The translations under genes were made by a program, and so were the position numbers. From positions 186,001-250,000 of the forward strand of contig NZ_JAAMPU010000105.1 of assembly GCF_012911565.1 (NCBI RefSeq): DNA of 64,000 nt, read 5' to 3'. Position 1 is the stretch's first letter; each line of letters opens with the position of its first letter. The stretch is from Flavobacterium silvaticum (GTDB lineage Bacteria > Bacteroidota > Bacteroidia > Flavobacteriales > Flavobacteriaceae). Under the pieces are notes generated by a model that was given only the letters and a program-made list of their open reading frames with translations, was not told the origin of the DNA and searched no databases. Shown piece after piece: positions 19,204 to 28,440 of the stretch.

Positions 19204-20458
19204 CTATACGATTCGGATGTGACATGGCTTTTTCAGCAAAAAACAACAATGCACCAAGTATGAAGATTATAATATCCCTTCCGTTATAAATACCTGTGAT
19301 AGTTAAGGTTGTAAATAAATAGATCGTCCCTATTGCCGATATGAAAAGAAATAAAAATGTATTCTGATTGTTCTTTTTGTAAACGAACACATAGATCCTG
19401 AACAAAAAAATAAGATAAACCACTAATCCGATAAGGCCTGTTTTATATAATACATACGGATAGCCGTTGTGAAGTTCCGAAATGAATTTTAAGCCTTCTT
19501 TTTCTCCGGTGAGCGGCGCTTTGAATTTCAAATTCACCAAAGACCCATGCCCGTTGCCAAAAACATAACTGCTTGGATTTTTATCCATCAACGCAATGGC
19601 TCTTTTGGCTTCATATCCGCGCCAGTGATCCCATAAATCTTTGTGGTTTTCCCTGTCGATTTTTGTCTTGAACAATTCCGAAGGCGCATTTTTGACCTTG
19701 TAGAGAAACGCTTCCAATCCGGGTTTGTTCCTTTCCAGTTTTATTGAAAACAAATAGGCATAGAACAAAACGATAAGCCCAATGAATGCCGCTATGACCT
19801 TTATGGATTTTTTGGTTATGAGCGTGAATCCGTAAATGGTCAACAGCAGAATGATGGCAACCACAATCATGGTCCTTGAAAAGTAAAGGATGGACGAAAG
19901 TAAAAGGACGATGAACACGATGCGTTCCGTTGCCTTGTTTTTAAACAGTTTTGCATCCTGAAATTTAGAATGGTAGAGCAAAAAGAAAAGCGCGAAAACT
20001 TCCAGGAAGTTATCTTTTCCGAACTCTCTCACATCATTGATAGATCCGGATGAAAGGCTTCCGGTGCCCACTAAAATCAAGAAATGAAGCAGGGCAGAAA
20101 TAAATCCGCAGATCACAATGGTCCGGATAAAGGTTCCCAGATTACCGATTTTTCGAAAGAACAGATAACCTATGACTATTCCAAGGATCGGCTTTAAAAA
20201 GTGAAAAATATCCTTACTGATATTGAACCAATTATACTGGTTTATGAGTGTGCCCAGAAAACCCAGTACAAACAAAAACAGAACAGGCGAGATAAGTTTT
20301 AGGAAGGAAACGGATAAAATGGGCCTGTCGTAAAAAAAAAACAATCCCAAAACCCCGATCTGCAAAAAAATGTTGGCCTTAAACGAGGAAAGGTATAGCT
20401 GCGAAAGAATTACGATTATAAATAACGTTGTGTAAAATTTTGTTTTGCTCACTATCAT
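19190..20458 (-). CDS. O-antigen polymerase-like membrane protein (Wzy candidate)
   Basis: 422 residues with about eleven or twelve membrane segments and one large polar loop near 240-330 (KPGLEAFLYKVKNAPSELF, DHWRGYEAKRA, FISELHNGYPYVLYKTG). That loop with HNGYPYVL and the overall layout are those of O-antigen polymerases, which share little sequence. It sits between a GT4 and a GT2 gene in the same operon as the flippase, where Wzy is expected. The other ligase-like protein of the cluster is at 15660-16982; which one polymerises and which ligates cannot be settled by eye. Confidence 0.72.
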   Translation of the reverse strand: MIVSKTKFYTTLFIIVILSQLYLSSFKANIFLQIGVLGLFFFYDRPILSVSFLKLISPVLFLFVLGFLGTLINQYNWFNISKDIFHFLKPILGIVIGYLFFRKIGNLGTFIRTIVICGFISALLHFLILVGTGSLSSGSINDVREFGKDNFLEVFALFFLLYHSKFQDAKLFKNKATERIVFIVLLLSSILYFSRTMIVVAIILLLTIYGFTLITKKSIKVIAAFIGLIVLFYAYLFSIKLERNKPGLEAFLYKVKNAPSELFKTKIDRENHKDLWDHWRGYEAKRAIALMDKNPSSYVFGNGHGSLVNLKFKAPLTGEKEGLKFISELHNGYPYVLYKTGLIGLVVYLIFLFRIYVFVYKKNNQNTFLFLFISAIGTIYLFTTLTITGIYNGRDIIIFILGALLFFAEKAMSHPNRIDEKN

Positions 20459-20469
20459 TTACTATCGCA

Positions 20470-21309
20470 TTAAAACATCCCAAGAAACAATTGATTTAAT
20501 CCTGTTCGCAGTTTCACATTTTTGACAAAGCTATTGAATTGCAAAGCCACCGAAACCAAAAGTTTTGAAACACCTTTAAAATGTTTTGAAATATAAATTT
20601 TATAGCCTTTGACCAGCAGCGGGTTTTTAGAGGTGTTGAATCCCACAAAGTGGATATAATTGTAATTGGGAAGAAAGATTCTCTTTAGCCCAAGGTTGGA
20701 AATCCTTTTGCAAAAATCCACATCTTCAACATACAAAAAGTAGTCTTCGTCAAATCCGTTGATCTTTTGGTAGGTTTCTTTTCGCAGAAGTAAGAAGGAA
20801 CCACTGAGCCAGTCCACTTCATAACTCGGTTCTGAAAAAATTCCTTTGGTAAATTCGGTGTTCACGGCCAGTAATTTTTTCATCAGAAACATATTCCTGT
20901 AATTGGGGAAAACGCCGGCAACAGGTAAATATTTTCTTTGGGCATTAAGCATATTGATGCCAACTACACCTATCGATGCATCGTTTTTCAAAAAATCCAA
21001 TACCGGTTTTAAATCATCAAGGACTATGGTATCGTTGTTTATCAGGAGAATAGTGTCAGATTTAGCCTGTTTGACCGCCTCATTGTTTCCTTTGCCAAAG
21101 CCGAGATTGACTTTTGATTCGATAAGCACTACGTCAGGATAATTATCTTTTAAAAACGCACAACTTTCATCTTGTGAATTATTATCGATCAAGATAATTT
21201 CATTCGGAATTCCATATAATTTCCGAATCAAAGAATCCAAACAATCTTTTAAGTAAGGTAACCCGTTATAATTGACAATTATTACTGAAAGTTCAGTTTG
21301 CATAACCAA
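20470..21309 (-). CDS. Glycosyltransferase family 2 (rhamnosyltransferase-like)
   Basis: 279 residues. LSVIIVNYNGLPYLKDCL (7-24), IILIDNNSQDES and LLINNDTIV are the GT2 nucleotide-sugar motifs, and VDWLSGSFLLLRKETY with YVEDVDFCKR is the acceptor/catalytic region common to the WbbL-like rhamnosyltransferase group. A GTG start is used. It lies between the flippase and the Wzy-like gene with 10- to 20-base gaps. Rhamnose as donor is plausible given rml genes in the cluster. Confidence 0.87.
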   Translation of the reverse strand: MVMQTELSVIIVNYNGLPYLKDCLDSLIRKLYGIPNEIILIDNNSQDESCAFLKDNYPDVVLIESKVNLGFGKGNNEAVKQAKSDTILLINNDTIVLDDLKPVLDFLKNDASIGVVGINMLNAQRKYLPVAGVFPNYRNMFLMKKLLAVNTEFTKGIFSEPSYEVDWLSGSFLLLRKETYQKINGFDEDYFLYVEDVDFCKRISNLGLKRIFLPNYNYIHFVGFNTSKNPLLVKGYKIYISKHFKGVSKLLVSVALQFNSFVKNVKLRTGLNQLFLGMF

Positions 21310-21327
21310 TACTTATGAATTCCAAAT

Positions 21328-22614
21328 TTAGATAAAAGTATAGAAACCCAGATTCTTCTTTATTTTATAAACAAAAATCACGTTTACGATTACATTGGTA
21401 ATCAGGCTGGACAAAGCCGCTCCTTGTATTCCGTATGCTGAAATCAGGAATAAATTCAAGACCACGTTCAATACAAAGCCAATGAAGAAAATGTTCTTGA
21501 CCAGATTTTGCTGATTCGTCATATTCAAAATCTGGTCAACGTTTCCGGTCATGGCATTAAACAAGGCACCAGCGGTTATGAAAATGAGGCAGGTACTTCC
21601 GGCGACAAAATCTTCCCCGTAAATTGACAGTATTTCTTTACTGAATATCATAATGAACAAAGCCAGCGGAAGCGTAAGCACAATGACGATCTGCGTAGCC
21701 CGATTGATCACTTTTTTCATTTCCGGAATATTGTCCTGATGGAAAAGCTCCGAAATTTTTGGCATCACCACTACATTCATCGAGGCAATAAAGAAAAGCG
21801 CCAGATAACCTATTTTAAAAGCTGCGTTGTAAATCCCTATGTTTTCCTCTGTTTCCATTCGGCCCAGCATGAGAATATCGGTCCAGTTGAGCAGCAACAG
21901 AAACATACTGCCAACCATCATTGGAATCGATTTCCTTAGAATGTCTTTGTACGATAAATCAGGTAGAGAAAATTCCCTGCTTTGATAAAATGCCATAAAA
22001 AAGCCAACGAGTACGGTTATGGCTATTCCTAAAGTATAATCCAGAAACGTGAAATAACCGGGTAAATCAAAGCAATGGGTCAGTATTAAAAACAGGGTGA
22101 AAACAATGTTGGGTAAAACAAACAGCAATATTCCATAAGACAGATGCCTGCTGACCGAAATGAAATAATAACAAATGATTTCATGCAGGATCATGAACGG
22201 AACCGCAAAGGCAACGATCCGGAAATAAACTGCGAGAGATTCTTTTTCAAAAATCCCTTGCGCGATTAAATCGGCACCAAAAAAGGTGACCAGAACCGGG
22301 AAAACAGAAACGACCAACACAATTTTAGTCGCTTTTATAAGCAGCCCTTTCTTGAGTTCATCATTGGTGAAACTACCCGTGAATGCCAGGAAAACACTCG
22401 GAAGGCCCAAGGCAAAAAAAAGAAAGATGATTTGCAGGACGGTCAGCGCCAATGAAAATCTACCAAAGTCCGAACCGCCGTAATGGGTTGAAATATACCA
22501 GGTGGTAAAGAAAGTCAGGGCCATGGATATCATCCGGAACAAAAAGATCAATCCGCCTTTTTTCAGAATGAAGTTTATCAGGTCGATATCGTTGAGAATC
22601 TTTTTAAGCATCAA
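21328..22614 (-). CDS. Oligosaccharide flippase (Wzx)
   Basis: 428 residues with about 12 to 14 hydrophobic segments and few long loops. It belongs to the polysaccharide biosynthesis branch of the MOP exporters. The N-terminal GGLIFLFRMISMALTFFTTW and YGGSDFGRFSLALTVLQI are typical. It flips the undecaprenyl-linked repeat unit across the inner membrane for polymerisation. Its start overlaps the stop of the upstream gene as ATGA. Its presence with a Wzz-like protein makes the cluster Wzx/Wzy dependent. Confidence 0.88.
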   Translation of the reverse strand: MMLKKILNDIDLINFILKKGGLIFLFRMISMALTFFTTWYISTHYGGSDFGRFSLALTVLQIIFLFFALGLPSVFLAFTGSFTNDELKKGLLIKATKIVLVVSVFPVLVTFFGADLIAQGIFEKESLAVYFRIVAFAVPFMILHEIICYYFISVSRHLSYGILLFVLPNIVFTLFLILTHCFDLPGYFTFLDYTLGIAITVLVGFFMAFYQSREFSLPDLSYKDILRKSIPMMVGSMFLLLLNWTDILMLGRMETEENIGIYNAAFKIGYLALFFIASMNVVVMPKISELFHQDNIPEMKKVINRATQIVIVLTLPLALFIMIFSKEILSIYGEDFVAGSTCLIFITAGALFNAMTGNVDQILNMTNQQNLVKNIFFIGFVLNVVLNLFLISAYGIQGAALSSLITNVIVNVIFVYKIKKNLGFYTFI

Positions 22615-23435
22615 ATCTCAATAAGCAATTGATTCACCAGTTGTTCCCAATTTACCAATGGTGACATCGTTTCAATGTGCATATGCGTGGACAGGCTTGG
22701 CATAGGCGATACACCCAATAATGTATTGATGAAAACAGATTTGCCAAACAGTGTTTTGCTCAGGTATCTGTCGTTGGCGCGGTGAGAAGCCTTGATCAAT
22801 GTCTTTTTGTGCTTCTTCACCTCATGGACTTCAATCAAAAACGTGAAGGTCATGTCTGAAATTTGACGCCAATGTCCTTTTTGGGTGTGGAAAATAAAGT
22901 TTTTGGCTGCGTATTTCTGATGATATCTGTCCGGATAATCGCAAGGATGTATGACCAGATTTGGCTTTGTAAAGTATCTGTTCATAGAAAACAACGTCAA
23001 TTCACGTTTCCGCAACAGCTGCTTGAACTGGATCCTGGCCGGAATAATACTGTCCTTAACCTGGATAAGGTTTACAATTTGTTCGAATGTTTCCGGTTTG
23101 TGCAAATAATCGTCTTCACAAAAGTAAACCCATTCCTGATCGTTGAATCGTTCGGCGATTTTAATGGTTTCCCTTATGGATGCATCGTTCCCAAAAACAC
23201 CTTCAATCAATTCCACATCAAATTTCAGGAAGAATTCTTTCATTTCTGCCGAAAGATTGTCGCCCAAAACAGTAATCGAGTAATTGAATCCCTGAAGCGA
23301 ATCGTGAAGGCTTTTGAAACAGACCTTGATCAGCGTTTTTTTATCAAGACCAAATGGCCTCGGAGCATTGTGGACTGCGTTTACGGCATCACAACTTCTA
23401 TAAATGACATTGATTTTGGGCAAGCTTGCATTCAT
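22611..23435 (-). CDS. Putative GT-A type glycosyltransferase
   Basis: 274 residues from the ATG at 23435. I do not recognise the exact family. The pattern looks like a GT-A transferase: a beta-strand-rich N-terminal half, KSLHDSLQGFNYSITVLGD, then VYFCEDDYLH, whose acidic EDD triad (about residues 107-109) would bind the metal and sugar nucleotide. The C-terminal half has several basic and aromatic stretches. It precedes wzx with a 4-base overlap and heads the operon. A GTG at 23441 could add two residues. Role as a transferase for this polysaccharide is inferred. Confidence 0.65.
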   Translation of the reverse strand: MNASLPKINVIYRSCDAVNAVHNAPRPFGLDKKTLIKVCFKSLHDSLQGFNYSITVLGDNLSAEMKEFFLKFDVELIEGVFGNDASIRETIKIAERFNDQEWVYFCEDDYLHKPETFEQIVNLIQVKDSIIPARIQFKQLLRKRELTLFSMNRYFTKPNLVIHPCDYPDRYHQKYAAKNFIFHTQKGHWRQISDMTFTFLIEVHEVKKHKKTLIKASHRANDRYLSKTLFGKSVFINTLLGVSPMPSLSTHMHIETMSPLVNWEQLVNQLLIEI

Positions 23436-23440
23436 CTGCA

Positions 23441-23448
23441 CAAAAATA
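23441..23448 (-). promoter_or_regulatory. Putative -7 element at head of wzx operon
   Basis: TATTTTTG on the minus strand, ending 5 bases before the ATG at 23435. Transcription would begin at or next to the start codon, so the message would be almost leaderless. Confidence 0.4.
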
Positions 23449-23593
23449 CCCTTTTTGTCAGTATAACCAGATTAACGTGCGCATAAACTTACCTTCGACT
23501 GATCCTGCCTACGGGTATTTTAACCTCAGCGATAGCCTGATTCCGGGCAGCGTTGCCTATATTTATCGTCAAATAAGCCCAACAAACCCTTTG

Positions 23594-24517
23594 ATGAACG
23601 TCCTGATATTTTTAAAGACCCGAATTCCATCGCTTCTATACGGTGGCACAGAAAGAGTTATGTGGTATTTGGGGAATGAGCTGGTGAAAATGGGTCATTC
23701 CGTTACTTTTCTGGCCAATGAAGGCTCCAGTTGCGATTTTGCCAAAGTGCTCATTTACGATCCGGGCTTAGCTCTTGAAGATCAAATACCGGCAGATACG
23801 GACATAGTCCATGTAAACGATGATTATTTTACAGAAGATATATCGAAGCCTTTTATTGTCACCATTCACGGAAACCCCGAAACGGAAACGCCGCCCAAAA
23901 ATGCGGTTTTTGTTTCAAAGAATCATGCCGAACGATATGCGTCTGACAGCTACGTTTACAATGGATTGGACTGGAACGCCTACCAAAAACCGAATCTGGA
24001 ATCGCAAAGAAGCTATTTCCATTTTCTTGGGAACGCCGCCTGGAAAGTAAAGAATGTGAAAGGCGCCATAAGCATCATCTCAAAATCAAAGACAGAAAAA
24101 CTTTACGTGATGGGCGGAACGAGATGGCATCCGAACACCTTCACCTTTTCGAATAAAATTTCTTTTTTGGGAATGGTGGACGATGTTAAAAAGGCCCAAG
24201 TGATGAACCATTCCAAAGGATTGCTGTTTCCGGTGACCTGGAACGAACCTTTCGGATTGGCCATTATTGAAAGTCTTTTCTACGGATGTCCGGTTTTTGG
24301 ATCTACTTATGGCTCATTACCGGAACTCGTTCGCGAAGATGTCGGTTTGCTTTCCAATTCAGAAGAAGAACTTTCCCGGGCTATTTTAAATGCCGACAGC
24401 TTTTCAAAAAGCAGGTGTAACGAATATGTGGTCGAAGCATTCAATTCCAGGAAAATGGCGCTGGCATATCTTGAGAAATACGAGGCCGTTTTAAATAGAA
24501 CGCAGCCGGTATACTAA
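23594..24517 (+). CDS. Glycosyltransferase family 4
   Basis: 307 residues from the ATG at 23594, which opens MNVLIFLKTRIPSLLYGGTE, the usual N-terminus of this GT4 group. FHFLGNAAWKVKNVKGAI and, in FPVTWNEPFGLAIIESLFYG, the donor-site glutamates confirm the family. The frame is open back to 23426, but that extension overlaps the divergent gene and shows no family similarity. It is the only plus-strand glycosyltransferase in the cluster and needs its own promoter in 23442-23593; TATATTTA near 23560 is the closest -7 candidate. Confidence 0.82.
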   Translation: MNVLIFLKTRIPSLLYGGTERVMWYLGNELVKMGHSVTFLANEGSSCDFAKVLIYDPGLALEDQIPADTDIVHVNDDYFTEDISKPFIVTIHGNPETETPPKNAVFVSKNHAERYASDSYVYNGLDWNAYQKPNLESQRSYFHFLGNAAWKVKNVKGAISIISKSKTEKLYVMGGTRWHPNTFTFSNKISFLGMVDDVKKAQVMNHSKGLLFPVTWNEPFGLAIIESLFYGCPVFGSTYGSLPELVREDVGLLSNSEEELSRAILNADSFSKSRCNEYVVEAFNSRKMALAYLEKYEAVLNRTQPVY

Positions 24518-24524
24518 AACAAAA

Positions 24525-24554
24525 GAGGGAATTTCCAACTTAGAAAATTCCCTC
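24525..24554 (-). terminator. Terminator between convergent genes
   Basis: Arms GAGGGAATTT (24525-24534) and AAATTCCCTC (24545-24554) pair over 10 bp with a 10-base loop. On the minus strand the stem is followed by TTTTGTTTTA, so it serves the lipoprotein gene best; on the plus strand the T-tract is missing. Confidence 0.78.
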
Positions 24555-24574
24555 CCGTGTAGTATGTTACTTAG

Positions 24575-25102
24575 TTACATAGCCATTTTTTTCAACTCAT
24601 CCTGCAGAGACGTCTTTGCAATAAAGATTGGATCATAAGGTTCGTTTGGCAATTTTTTGATTGTTGCCGTAGCAGTAGCTTTGTCAAAAGTAATTTGTGG
24701 ATTATATCCGAAGAAAAAATCAATATCTCCGTTTTTAGCCTCAAAACTTTTATCGAAGTAATTCATTTTGAAGCTATTGATTTTGATTGGATCCTGGTTT
24801 TCGTTTCCGCCCAGGTCAAATCTGATATTCGCAGGAACCACATCTTCCGGTAGTTTAAAAACTACAGCTTGAGAAGCATCACTTCCTTTAACAGCTACAT
24901 CGACGTAATTTTTGGGATCTACAGGAGCGTTTACATCTTCCATGTAATAGATTTGAAAACTGTCATCTTTTTTTACAATCATATCGACTGTAATGGTGAA
25001 TGCATTGTTTTCCTCTTGTTTCGGCTCTTGTTGTTCCTCTTTGTTCTTACAAGATATGACCGAAAGGCTCAACAACACAAATAATAAGATTTTACTTTTC
25101 AT
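24575..25102 (-). CDS. Hypothetical lipoprotein
   Basis: 175 residues. The N-terminus MKSKILLFVLLSLSVISCKN is a lipoprotein signal with lipobox SVISC (Cys18), followed by a Glu/Gln-rich linker. The rest looks beta-rich and acidic, with FTITVDMIVKKDDSFQIYYM. I do not recognise the family. It sits between the DUF6311 gene and the lone plus-strand glycosyltransferase, inside the polysaccharide cluster. Its topic resembles carbohydrate-binding-like domains that end DUF6311 proteins, but I cannot show this. It is probably exposed on the periplasmic or outer surface. Confidence 0.72.
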   Translation of the reverse strand: MKSKILLFVLLSLSVISCKNKEEQQEPKQEENNAFTITVDMIVKKDDSFQIYYMEDVNAPVDPKNYVDVAVKGSDASQAVVFKLPEDVVPANIRFDLGGNENQDPIKINSFKMNYFDKSFEAKNGDIDFFFGYNPQITFDKATATATIKKLPNEPYDPIFIAKTSLQDELKKMAM

Positions 25103-25138
25103 GGTTTTAAATTTTGTACAAGTGTACTAAAAAAGTTG

Positions 25139-27598
25139 TTAGTTAATAATTTTGTTTTCTGTAATTATTTTAAATCCGATGACATTGTTTTCCCGAAGCA
25201 TCCGGATTCCCACTTTATAGGTTCCTTTACTGATGCTACTTTTCTGGATTTGAACCGAATAACCGGATTTATTGTATTTGCTGCCTACCTTAAAATGATC
25301 GGATACATCTCTCCTGATCACATTATCTGTAGCAATCATGTAGCAGTTCGTGTCGCCAATCAAAATCAATTCATGCGTGATTCCGTTGCAATCTTCGTTT
25401 TCGATGGCCGCCCAGCCGCTAACTTCTATTTTATCCTTTTCCTGCTTAAAATCATCAAGGTTTCCTATGACATTGCCGGTTTCAGATGGTACGGTTTGTA
25501 TTCGTTTTGGAACAATCTGCTCCTTGATATCAATCTCATCCTCCAATTTCTGATAACTCCAGCCTTGATTGCTTTTTAGCCCTATCACCAAATTATATTT
25601 GCCCAGCGGAATCTGGTTGAGGAAAATAGTGCTTTTGAAACCCGACTTCAACAGTGACGCGGACTTGAAGTTATCAACCAGATCCGGCCTTTCGAATATA
25701 TTGGTCTGTGCGAAATAAGCTTTGTCCTGACTCACCAGACCCACTTTGACCGAATCGCTCCTGATGCCCAAATCGCTGAAAAACGCCCAACCTTGAAGAT
25801 TTAATGTCTTCTCCGATTTGAGTTTCACATCAAAATTATATTTGACGATGTCGTTGCTGAACACCAAGCCGGTTTCGACTTTTACCTTTAGTTCCTTGTG
25901 GACTTTCTGGGACAATTCGGCTGTCTTATCGCTGAATCGGGACAATCTCCTGATACGGCTCTTGTTCGAATAAATGCAAAAGTATCCGTCGTGCTCTTTG
26001 ACGGTCACGTTCCCTGATTCGATGAGCGGGTAAAATGCATCGATGTACTTTTGGGTAGTGACGTAAATGTTATTTGGGTCTATGGAAGCTTCTGTGAGTT
26101 GCTTTTCCAATCCTTTCTTGAACTCATTGTTCGTGCTCCCAATGTCACGGGCGACGTATCCGCAGGTAATGGCCATCTTGTTTTTCAACGCCACAAAACA
26201 CAAATCCTGATAATCCAGTGCATTTTGCAGATTGTTTTCGAACGGAGGAAACGTAATGATTTTTTTGAAAGACGATGTCATGTCGATCCAACCCTGCTGA
26301 TCGATCTTCTTGGAAACATATGAACCAGAATCTTTATAACGGAACATCATTGGGCTGATGTCATACACCTGAACTACAAGTACGGCAGACAGAACGCCAA
26401 TCTGGACAAACCTGTTTATCCTGAGTTTCGAGAAAAAGATCAGGATGAAGAAAAGGAACGCATAATACAACGGCCAGATAAAACGGCCGCTGGCCCGGAA
26501 GATATTTCCAATTTTCAAGGCACTGTCGGGCATTGGTATTTCCAGAAGAAGTTTTTCGTTCAGCGTAATCAAATGGGTGATGGCGAAAAAAGTAAAAACT
26601 GCAATTACAATAAGAAATAACACCTTGTTGCGGTCAATCCGGAAGTTCCAGGTTTTCTTCCAGAACAGGATTTTATAAACCACCGAAAATACCAGCAGAA
26701 TCATAAAACCTACGCCCAGATAGGCAAAACCCTCATATTGGTTGACCTTATGGAAAGGCATTTGCGGCAAAATCCTGGAAAAGCCCTGGGCATTGAAAAA
26801 CGCATTGAGATTGGTACTGAACAACCCGTAGCTGTTCGCGACTTCAAGAGCCGTGTTGTCGCCGAATCGTATCAATCCTGTCAGATACCAAATCACCAGA
26901 ACCAGCAAAAACGGGACAATTACATACACGCCAAAACGAACGACCGAGATTTTTTTATCAAGCAGCATCTTAAGCGGCAGAATGCAATTAAATGCTGCGA
27001 CGATGACCAACAGATACGGATGCACTGCGGCAGAAAAGAGCAGCAAAAAGATTTGGTGGTAAATTACTTTCTGAGTATTATCTGTAGTTGATGACCTGAA
27101 ATAATTATAGAAACAAGCCACTATCATCCAATGTGCGCACAGTGCCGGATGCATTCCTCTGTAAAGCAATGTCGGGTTCAGGGAAATTAATAGTACAGCT
27201 GCAATAAGCACGTAGTCCGATGCTTTGAACAATCGTAAAAGCTTTACGGTATAATAAGTAAGCAGCAAATGGCATGATAAAAACCACAACCCGAAATATT
27301 GAAAGTCCGTTGGTAAAATCCCGTCAAAGAGTTTGAAGAAAAAGGCCAATAAGGGAATGGAATCGGTAAGCCCGACATTAGAACCTGCAGGATAATTGTA
27401 GTTCTGGATCGTTCCCAAAGGGAAAGTCCAGTTTTCCTGCCTGAAAAAAGCCCAACCCAAATAGTGCTGTCCCCAATCGTGATAGGCAGACATAAGCCAG
27501 TTTATATTCGTCGGATCTATGATTGATAGCCCATAAATAAATTTAAAGCAGAGCAGTGTAAGCAGCAGATAAGCCAGGTTAAAATGCTTTTCCTTCAT
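25139..27598 (-). CDS. DUF6311 family membrane protein
   Basis: 819 residues from the ATG at 27598. About 11 or 12 membrane segments fill the first 430 residues, with the family stretch WTFPLGTIQNYNYPAGSNVG in the first periplasmic loop. A periplasmic tail of about 390 residues follows. The architecture resembles lipid-linked-sugar glycosyltransferases of the GT-C type, a plausible but unproven role. The start is chosen because its ATG overlaps the rmlD stop as ATGA; 11 residues more would be possible from 27631. It is cotranscribed with the rml genes. Confidence 0.78.
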   Translation of the reverse strand: MKEKHFNLAYLLLTLLCFKFIYGLSIIDPTNINWLMSAYHDWGQHYLGWAFFRQENWTFPLGTIQNYNYPAGSNVGLTDSIPLLAFFFKLFDGILPTDFQYFGLWFLSCHLLLTYYTVKLLRLFKASDYVLIAAVLLISLNPTLLYRGMHPALCAHWMIVACFYNYFRSSTTDNTQKVIYHQIFLLLFSAAVHPYLLVIVAAFNCILPLKMLLDKKISVVRFGVYVIVPFLLVLVIWYLTGLIRFGDNTALEVANSYGLFSTNLNAFFNAQGFSRILPQMPFHKVNQYEGFAYLGVGFMILLVFSVVYKILFWKKTWNFRIDRNKVLFLIVIAVFTFFAITHLITLNEKLLLEIPMPDSALKIGNIFRASGRFIWPLYYAFLFFILIFFSKLRINRFVQIGVLSAVLVVQVYDISPMMFRYKDSGSYVSKKIDQQGWIDMTSSFKKIITFPPFENNLQNALDYQDLCFVALKNKMAITCGYVARDIGSTNNEFKKGLEKQLTEASIDPNNIYVTTQKYIDAFYPLIESGNVTVKEHDGYFCIYSNKSRIRRLSRFSDKTAELSQKVHKELKVKVETGLVFSNDIVKYNFDVKLKSEKTLNLQGWAFFSDLGIRSDSVKVGLVSQDKAYFAQTNIFERPDLVDNFKSASLLKSGFKSTIFLNQIPLGKYNLVIGLKSNQGWSYQKLEDEIDIKEQIVPKRIQTVPSETGNVIGNLDDFKQEKDKIEVSGWAAIENEDCNGITHELILIGDTNCYMIATDNVIRRDVSDHFKVGSKYNKSGYSVQIQKSSISKGTYKVGIRMLRENNVIGFKIITENKIIN

Positions 27599-28440
27599 AA
27601 TTTTGAAATGTTGGATAAGGCTGATTTCCATGAGTCTATTTCGATTCCAAAAACCTCCTTTATCTTGCTTTTATCCAGAACACTGTAAGCGGGGCGTTTT
27701 GCAGTTGTGGGAAATGCTTCGGTAGGAATGGGTTTCAGGTTGATTGAAATGTGGTTCACCCTAAAAATTTCCGCTGCAAAATCAAACCAGCTGGCCACAC
27801 CTTCATTGCTGAAATTATAAATCCCATATGCTGATTTACAGGATTTTATGATAGTCAGGATTGCTTTTGCCAGATCGACGGCATTCGTAGGTGTTCCAAT
27901 CTGGTCATTCACTACATTTAGTGAATCCCGTTCCGATGCCAGCCTGAGCATGGTTTTCATAAAATTGTTCCCGAATTGGGAATACACCCATGACGTCCTT
28001 ATGATGAAATATTTACCTCCTATGGCTTCTATGGCATTTTCACCATCACGCTTGGTTCTTCCGTAGATACCGGTTGGGTTTGTGGCATCATCTTCTGAAT
28101 AGGGCGTGGATTTTTGTCCGTCGAAAACAAAATCTGTAGAAATATGAATGAGCGTAGTATTGTGTTCAGAGCAAATCTTTGCCAGATTCCGTGCTCCATC
28201 CACATTGATCAATTGCGCTTTTTCGGGTTCAGATTCCGCTTTGTCCACAGCCGTGTATGCAGCTGCATTTATACAGAAATCTGGTTTTGTCTCAGAAAAA
28301 AGTTTCCGGATTTTGTCGCTATGGGTAATATCTCCGGTCTTGGAATCGGCAAATATGAAATGTAGTTGTGGATATTCCGCCGACACATATTGCAATGCCT
28401 GCCCCAATTGCCCGCCAGATCCGGTTACCAGAATTACCAT
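27595..28440 (-). CDS. rfbD: dTDP-4-dehydrorhamnose reductase
   Basis: 281 residues. NADPH-binding GSGGQLGQAL (7-16), the STD triplet (101-103) and catalytic Tyr126/Lys130 in YGRTK are in the expected places. It performs the last step to dTDP-L-rhamnose. It overlaps rfbC by 7 bases and DUF6311 by 4 bases, so the four genes form a tight operon. Confidence 0.94.
   Translation of the reverse strand: MVILVTGSGGQLGQALQYVSAEYPQLHFIFADSKTGDITHSDKIRKLFSETKPDFCINAAAYTAVDKAESEPEKAQLINVDGARNLAKICSEHNTTLIHISTDFVFDGQKSTPYSEDDATNPTGIYGRTKRDGENAIEAIGGKYFIIRTSWVYSQFGNNFMKTMLRLASERDSLNVVNDQIGTPTNAVDLAKAILTIIKSCKSAYGIYNFSNEGVASWFDFAAEIFRVNHISINLKPIPTEAFPTTAKRPAYSVLDKSKIKEVFGIEIDSWKSALSNISKL

Noticed and set aside
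25116-25127. GTACA-AG-TGTAC inverted repeat before the lipoprotein gene as an operator
   Set aside because: Five-base arms are too short to call a binding site without conservation data.
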